DNA of 64,000 bases from Flaviaesturariibacter aridisoli (lineage in GTDB: Bacteria > Bacteroidota > Bacteroidia > Chitinophagales > Chitinophagaceae). The first letter of the stretch is position 1. Each line of letters starts with the position of its first letter. A model generated the notes under the pieces. That model was given only the letters and a program-made list of their open reading frames with translations. It ran no database searches and was not told the DNA's origin. The stretch spans positions 1 to 64,000 of the forward strand of contig NZ_SKFH01000016.1 in the NCBI RefSeq assembly GCF_004343705.1. Direction: 5' to 3'. Positions 59,946 through 64,000 of the stretch are shown piece after piece. A program made the position numbers and the translations under genes.

Positions 59946-60093
59946 AATCCAGAAGGTAGGCTTCGGGGAAGGCTAGGGGCGTCTGCCTAATGATAAACCG
60001 GCTCCCTTCAACAGGTTGGGTTAGCCGAAATGCTGCCTTGGAAGAATACCCCTTTCTGCTTTAGGACGGTCAGTGCCTGGAGACCATTCCGGT

Positions 60094-60696
60094 CTACGTG
60101 CCCCCTTTGGGGGACAGGGGGCCGGGAGTGGTATAGAACCGGCTGGCCGCGATTTCATCGGCCACTACTTCAGGCACCAGGTAGCGGATCGACTTGCCGG
60201 CTTGCACCAGTTTCCGGATATGCGTTGCCGATATCTCCAACAAGGGCGCCTGCAGCAGTTGTACCTCCGCTCCGAGGGTATCCGTCACCGGGAAGCCGGG
60301 GCGCAGGTAGACCAGGATCGGGTAGTGGCGGATAATGGCTTCCGGGTTCTTCCAGTTATTGAGGTTCTGGAATGAGTCCGAGCCCATGATGATCTTGAAG
60401 CGGTGGGTGGGATACTTCTCGGAAAGATGCGCCAGGGTAAAGGCGCTGTAAGATGGGCGGGGGAGGCCAAACTCCACGTCGGAGGCGCGGAGCCGGTCGT
60501 CTCCCTCAATTGCTTTCTGAACAAGGTGCAGGCGGTCGTATTCGTTGAGGAGGCTGGCAGAAGGCTTGAAGGGATTCTGCGGGGACACAACAAACCAGAC
60601 TTTGTCCAGCCCGCCTTCATTCAGCACGTGCGAGGCAATGATAAGGTGGCCGGTATGAATAGGGTTGAAGGAACCGAAGTAAAGGCCGATGTTCAT
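60094..60696 (-). CDS. nadD: Nicotinate-nucleotide adenylyltransferase
   Basis: A 200-residue enzyme that joins nicotinate mononucleotide to AMP in NAD synthesis, downstream of the NadA product. Motifs GLYFGSFNPIHTGHLIIA (nucleotidyltransferase H-x-G-H) and ISATHIRKLV at the C-terminal end are typical. The last ~9 residues (GPLSPKGGT) are encoded by the repeat at 60096-60123. It follows feoA by three bases and would be co-transcribed with it. Confidence 0.95.
   Translation of the reverse strand: MNIGLYFGSFNPIHTGHLIIASHVLNEGGLDKVWFVVSPQNPFKPSASLLNEYDRLHLVQKAIEGDDRLRASDVEFGLPRPSYSAFTLAHLSEKYPTHRFKIIMGSDSFQNLNNWKNPEAIIRHYPILVYLRPGFPVTDTLGAEVQLLQAPLLEISATHIRKLVQAGKSIRYLVPEVVADEIAASRFYTTPGPLSPKGGT
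60096..60123. repeat. Copy of the CCCCC...GGGGGACAGGGGG repeat at the nadD 3' end
   Basis: ACGTGCCCCCTTTGGGGGAC followed by AGGGGGCC is the same family as the inverted ends at 7.7 and 26.9 kb. It is read in reverse orientation to kdsB's copy and is part of the coding end of nadD. Confidence 0.75.
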
Positions 60697-60699
60697 GGC

Positions 60700-60924
60700 T
60701 TATTGTTCAACGATGATTTCCTGGGCTTCGTTGCGGCGCAGGCTGAGGGAATAGCCAGCGACTTTGATCGAGATCGGGTCGCCGAGGGGGGCCACCTGCT
60801 CTACTACTACTTCCTCGCCCGGGATGCAACCCATCTCCATCAGTTTCAGTTCAAGCTCTGAGCTGCTGAAGCTGTGGATGAGGCCGCGTTGGCCCTGGCG
60901 GAGTTCAGATAAGCGTTTCGTCAT
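60700..60924 (-). CDS. feoA: FeoA-type ferrous iron transport protein A
   Basis: A 74-residue SH3-like beta-barrel protein of the FeoA family (FSSSELELKLMEMGCIPGEEVVVEQ and SIKVAGYSLSLRRNEAQEI). In studied systems it contacts FeoB and promotes Fe(II) uptake. It is unusual here to be in an operon with nadD, about 4 kb from feoB and on the opposite strand, with the chrA and M20 genes in between. A ferric-uptake regulator site is not evident. Confidence 0.92.
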   Translation of the reverse strand: MTKRLSELRQGQRGLIHSFSSSELELKLMEMGCIPGEEVVVEQVAPLGDPISIKVAGYSLSLRRNEAQEIIVEQ

Positions 60925-60976
60925 GAGAGGACAAAGCTAAGGCAGGTATTGGGTGCGCTTTCCCGAATTTTGGGTC

Positions 60977-61426
60977 ATGAACTCCTCTGCCATTCACTTT
61001 CACTACACGGATCAGCGCTTCCACTTCACCAAACGTACCGAACTGAAGGCTTTCCTGCTGAAGTTAGCCAAGGCAGAGGGGCAGAAGGTGGGTGGGATCA
61101 ATTACATCTTCTGTTCCGATGCCTATTTGCTGGAGATAAACCAGCAGCACCTCAACCACGATACCTATACGGACATCATAACCTTCCCGTACAATGCTCC
61201 GGGTGCGCCCATTGAATCGGACATCTATATCAGTATCGATCGCGTTCGGGAGAATGCTCAAAACTTCGCGGTTCCCTTTGCCGCTGAGCTCTACCGGGTC
61301 ATGTTTCATGGTTTATTACATCTCTGCGGGTATAAAGACAAGTCAAAGGTGGAACAGGCCAAAATGCGCGAGCGGGAGGATTACTGGTTGAAGCGCTACA
61401 CCGGTTCCACGTGGAACAAGGGATGA
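60977..61426 (+). CDS. ybeY: rRNA maturation endoribonuclease YbeY
   Basis: A 149-residue zinc-dependent ribonuclease for 16S rRNA processing and ribosome quality control. The zinc-site motif reads HGLLHLCGYKDKSKVEQAKM, where the third histidine of the usual H-x3-H-x5-H (HGxLHLxGYDH) is not present and an Asp/Lys pair stands in its place; I recall this as common in Bacteroidota. The start MNSSAIHF is chosen over an earlier ATG. The last codons carry the first of two parS-like palindromes. Confidence 0.9.
   Translation: MNSSAIHFHYTDQRFHFTKRTELKAFLLKLAKAEGQKVGGINYIFCSDAYLLEINQQHLNHDTYTDIITFPYNAPGAPIESDIYISIDRVRENAQNFAVPFAAELYRVMFHGLLHLCGYKDKSKVEQAKMREREDYWLKRYTGSTWNKG
61404..61417. other. parS-like site 1 in the ybeY 3' end
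   Basis: GTTCCACGTGGAAC is a perfect 14-base palindrome that matches the ParB-binding parS core (TGTTNCACGTGNAACA). It lies within the last codons of ybeY and encodes GSTWN there. A second copy lies 46 bases away. Confidence 0.75.
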
Positions 61427-61449
61427 GCAGGGTGTGGCGCTATGGCCCA

Positions 61450-61463
61450 GTTCCACGTGGAAC
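61450..61463. other. parS-like site 2 upstream of mnmG
   Basis: A second exact GTTCCACGTGGAAC, 32 bases after the end of the first, in the ybeY-mnmG gap. The spacing of the two starts is 46 bases. Two exact copies of a 14-base word so close together are very unlikely by chance. Confidence 0.75.
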
Positions 61464-61494
61464 GCTTTTAACAGGTGGCGCCCGCCCGTTTCGG

Positions 61495-61502
61495 TAATTT
61501 TG
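61495..61502 (+). promoter_or_regulatory. -7 box TAATTTTG of mnmG
   Basis: Matches TAnnTTTG exactly and lies seven bases before the ATG at 61510. Confidence 0.5.
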
Positions 61503-61509
61503 CACCCTT

Positions 61510-63372
61510 ATGTTTCCTGTTTACGACGTCATTGTAGTAGGCGCGGGGCACGCCGGCTGTGAGGCCGCCGCCGCTGCAGCCAACCTTGGTTCAAAGGTGC
61601 TCCTGGTTACCATGAACATGCAGACTATTGCACAAATGAGCTGCAACCCGGCCATGGGCGGTATTGCGAAAGGCCAGATTGTGCGTGAAGTGGACGCTTT
61701 GGGGGGCTACTCGGGTATAGTCTCCGATGCTTCCATGATCCAGTTCCGCATGCTCAATCGATCCAAGGGGCCTGCCATGTGGAGCCCCCGCACGCAGAAT
61801 GACCGCATGTTGTTCGCCCAGAAGTGGCGGGAGATGCTCGAAGAGACCCCGAACGTCGACTTCTACCAGGATATGGTGCGTGAGCTGATCGTAGAAGGAG
61901 GCACCGTAGCCGGTGTTGTCACGGGTATGGGGCACAGCATCCGCGCCCGGGCCGTGGTGCTCACCAACGGAACCTTCCTGAATGGGGTGATCCACATAGG
62001 GGAGAAGCGCCTCGGCGGAGGCCGGGTGGCCGAGCGTGCTGCCGAAGGCATTACCGAGCAGTTGGTGAGCCTGGGCTTTGAAAGCGACCGGCTGAAAACG
62101 GGCACCCCGCCCCGTGTAGACGGTCGTTCCCTCGACTACAGCAAGATGGAAGAGCAGAAAGGCGATGACGAGATTGTCGGCTTTTCCTACCTGGATACGC
62201 CCAAGCCTAAGGAACAACGCAGTTGCTGGGTCACATATACCAGCAACGAGGTGCACGATATCCTGAAGTCCGGCTTTGACCGCAGCCCTATGTACACCGG
62301 CCGCATTGAAGGAACCGGTCCCCGCTACTGCCCGAGCATTGAAGACAAGATCAACCGCTTTGCCGAGCGCGACCGCCACCAACTCTTTGTAGAGCCCGAA
62401 GGCTGGAATACCGCCGAGATCTATGTGAATGGCTTCTCCACCTCCCTGCCGGAAGAAGTGCAGCACGATGCCCTGCGCCGTGTGGCCGGCTTCGAGAATG
62501 TGCGGTTCTTCCGTCCCGGTTATGCCATCGAATACGACTACTTCCCGCCTACACAGCTCCAATACAGCCTGGAAACGAAAGGCCTGAACAACCTGTTCTT
62601 CGCTGGGCAGATTAACGGAACGACCGGTTACGAAGAGGCGGCCTGCCAGGGATTAATGGCCGGTATCAACGCCCACCTGAAAGTGCGCGGTGAAGCGCCG
62701 CTCATCCTGAAGCGTAGCGAAGCTTACATCGGGGTGCTGATCGACGACCTGATCTCCAAAGGCACGCAGGAGCCCTACCGGATGTTTACTTCGCGCGCCG
62801 AATTCCGTACGCTGCTGCGGCAGGACAATGCCGACCTGCGCCTGACCGAGCTCAGCTACCGGCTTGGCCTGGCCAGCGAAGAGCGGATGCAGAAAGTTCT
62901 GCGCAAACGCGCCGATGTGGATGCCATCAAGGAATACATGGGTGCCACACAACTGGAGCCGGCAGAGATCAACCCGTTCTTCGAGTCCATCAGCAGTGCG
63001 CCGATTACCGAAAAGCAGAAGCTCGAAAAAATCATCCTGCGCCCGGGGGTGCAACTCGACGCCCTTCAGCAGGTGGTGCCGCGCATAGGGACAGAGCTCC
63101 AGGTTTATGGAGTTGAAAGCCGCGAACAAGCGGAGATCCAGGTGAAGTACCAGGTCTATATCGATAAAGAGCGGGAACTGGTGGCGCGTATGAGCCAGAT
63201 GGAAACACTCGCCATTCCCGAGCAGTTTGACTACCACCGCATCCAGTCATTGGGTATCGAAGCCCGCGAAAAACTCAGCAAAGTGCGCCCACAAACGCTG
63301 GGACAAGCAAGCCGCATCTCGGGTATCAACCCCAGCGACATCCAGATCCTGATGGTATTTATGGGTCGATAG
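61510..63372 (+). CDS. mnmG: tRNA uridine 5-carboxymethylaminomethyl modification enzyme MnmG (GidA)
   Basis: A 620-residue FAD-containing enzyme that, with MnmE, builds the cmnm5 group on the wobble uridine of certain tRNAs. The N-terminal dinucleotide fold VIVVGAGHAGCEAAAAAANLG, the signature CNPAMGGIAKGQIVREVDALGG and the C-terminal helical domain (ending SGINPSDIQILMVFMGR) are present. In many bacteria gidA is near the replication origin. mnmE is not in the window. With mnmH it acts on the same class of tRNA wobble bases. Confidence 0.97.
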   Translation: MFPVYDVIVVGAGHAGCEAAAAAANLGSKVLLVTMNMQTIAQMSCNPAMGGIAKGQIVREVDALGGYSGIVSDASMIQFRMLNRSKGPAMWSPRTQNDRMLFAQKWREMLEETPNVDFYQDMVRELIVEGGTVAGVVTGMGHSIRARAVVLTNGTFLNGVIHIGEKRLGGGRVAERAAEGITEQLVSLGFESDRLKTGTPPRVDGRSLDYSKMEEQKGDDEIVGFSYLDTPKPKEQRSCWVTYTSNEVHDILKSGFDRSPMYTGRIEGTGPRYCPSIEDKINRFAERDRHQLFVEPEGWNTAEIYVNGFSTSLPEEVQHDALRRVAGFENVRFFRPGYAIEYDYFPPTQLQYSLETKGLNNLFFAGQINGTTGYEEAACQGLMAGINAHLKVRGEAPLILKRSEAYIGVLIDDLISKGTQEPYRMFTSRAEFRTLLRQDNADLRLTELSYRLGLASEERMQKVLRKRADVDAIKEYMGATQLEPAEINPFFESISSAPITEKQKLEKIILRPGVQLDALQQVVPRIGTELQVYGVESREQAEIQVKYQVYIDKERELVARMSQMETLAIPEQFDYHRIQSLGIEAREKLSKVRPQTLGQASRISGINPSDIQILMVFMGR

Positions 63373-63391
63373 ATAAAAGCTGAACCTGATA

Positions 63392-63426
63392 AAAAATAAG
63401 CGCCTTGATCAGGCGCTTATTTTTTG
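63392..63426. terminator. Bidirectional terminator between mnmG and the helicase-like gene
   Basis: AATAAGCGCCT-TGATC-AGGCGCTTATT with A6/T6 runs on both sides. The stop and last codons of the reverse-strand gene (63409 on) are inside the hairpin, so its C-terminal KISA is encoded by the stem. Confidence 0.85.
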
Positions 63427-63999
63427 AGCGAATATGCGGTGGTTGAGCACGGCTCTTATTTCACCGAATGTATACTCGTCGCCCAGCTTATTCTTGATGA
63501 GCCCCAAGCTCTCGGTGCCCACCTCGTCCATGACCTTCAGGATGTTCTTCACTTTCTCTTCTTCAACCACTTCAGTAATGGCCAGGCGCCCGTCACGGAC
63601 AAACTGGGCCAAGTGGCTTTCCACGGTGCTGATGGCAAGGTTGCGCACGGTAGCGATCTCGTCGATGCTTTTGCCGGCGCGGAACAGGTCGAACGTGATT
63701 TCCTGGCTGGCGCCTTTCTCGGTCTTCCCCTTCGTTTCTTTCGCCTCCTTTTTAACCGGCCCGGCCTCCGCGGGGTTCAGGGACTGGTAACGGGCAAAAT
63801 CGTGGAAGAAGCGCAGCTCACCGTAGGAAGCCGTCATCAGCCGTTGTAGCTGCTGCCAGATGAATCCTTCCAACGTACGCAGGTCTTCCTTGTATTTCTT
63901 GACGCGTGTATTATAAGATAAATCTTTAATGTGAGCTTGGAGCGGTTGCAGCAGGTGCTCGGCGATGAAGCCCGCGAAATAGGCCACGGCTTTCTCCAT
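63409..63999 (-). CDS. C-terminal part of a helicase-like protein with a helix-turn-helix (partial)
   Basis: The last 196 residues of a gene that continues beyond the right edge. The visible part has a helical segment with TLEGFIWQQLQRLMTASYGELRFFHDFARYQ, a lysine-rich linker, and a helix-turn-helix region FDLFRAGKSIDEIATVRNLAISTVESHLAQFVRDGRL that resembles the HTH_40/RQC-like tails of PIF1- or RecQ-type Bacteroidota helicases. The ATG at the window edge may be internal. The N-terminal motor domain is not seen, so the helicase call is inferred. Confidence 0.6.
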   Translation of the reverse strand: MEKAVAYFAGFIAEHLLQPLQAHIKDLSYNTRVKKYKEDLRTLEGFIWQQLQRLMTASYGELRFFHDFARYQSLNPAEAGPVKKEAKETKGKTEKGASQEITFDLFRAGKSIDEIATVRNLAISTVESHLAQFVRDGRLAITEVVEEEKVKNILKVMDEVGTESLGLIKNKLGDEYTFGEIRAVLNHRIFAQKISA

Positions 64000-64000
64000 C

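Noticed and set aside
59701-59976. 92-codon frame with 14-residue periodicity
   Set aside because: The periodicity follows the 42-bp DNA array. The residues are Cys/Arg/Ser-rich in a manner typical of translated repeats, and no promoter or ribosome site precedes it.

Overview
The window is chromosomal DNA of a high-GC Bacteroidota, most likely family Chitinophagaceae. This rests on family content rather than on a search: carboxypeptidase-regulatory-domain secreted proteins, CtlX, IPExxxVDY, DUF2480 and DUF4920 proteins, a Bacteroidota-type Rho with a long low-complexity insert, an E1 alpha/beta fusion dehydrogenase, and start-proximal TAnnTTTG-like promoter boxes. I see no rRNA, tRNA, prophage, CRISPR array or complete insertion sequence other than one REP-associated (RAYT) transposase gene.

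Layout: 0.1-7.8 kb holds envelope and unknown proteins, an inositol monophosphatase, a TMEM175-type channel, the E1 fusion enzyme and a DsbA-like protein. 7.9-12.4 kb holds polA and a four-helix-bundle gene framed by inverted repeats. 12.5-24.8 kb is a run of secreted, membrane and unknown proteins with many intergenic repeats. 24.8-28.1 kb is the repair pair recA-uvrB. 28.2-40.7 kb holds envelope and lipid functions (GT39, GtrA, sterol desaturase, kdsB), an ABC-F protein, corA and the RAYT gene with its palindromes. 40.8-43.9 kb is a PpiD-like foldase and then a 0.9 kb gene-free region. 43.9-54.6 kb holds nadA, rho, a selenium/tRNA operon (mnmH-unknown-selD) and a reverse-strand operon M28 peptidase-IPExxxVDY-pterin dehydratase-ctlX. 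54.8-64.0 kb holds feoB, an M20 hydrolase, chrA, nadD-feoA, ybeY, mnmG and the 3' end of a helicase-like gene.

Two signals suggest that the window lies near the replication origin. The gene-free region at 43.17-43.93 kb has phased 43-bp repeats centred on GATC, one exact and several near-exact DnaA boxes, and an AT-rich end. Two 14-bp GTTCCACGTGGAAC palindromes, which match the ParB-binding parS core, flank the ybeY stop at 61.40-61.46 kb, just before mnmG.

The second theme is repeats. At least seven families of short dispersed repeats occupy the spaces between genes. Several consist of inverted reiterated words around a changeable terminator hairpin. Copies have also entered genes in frame: the starts of kdsB and dsbA, the end of nadD, the linker of the E1 fusion, and the middle of mnmH. 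A RAYT gene surrounded by four copies of its likely REP substrate offers a mechanism for one of these families.
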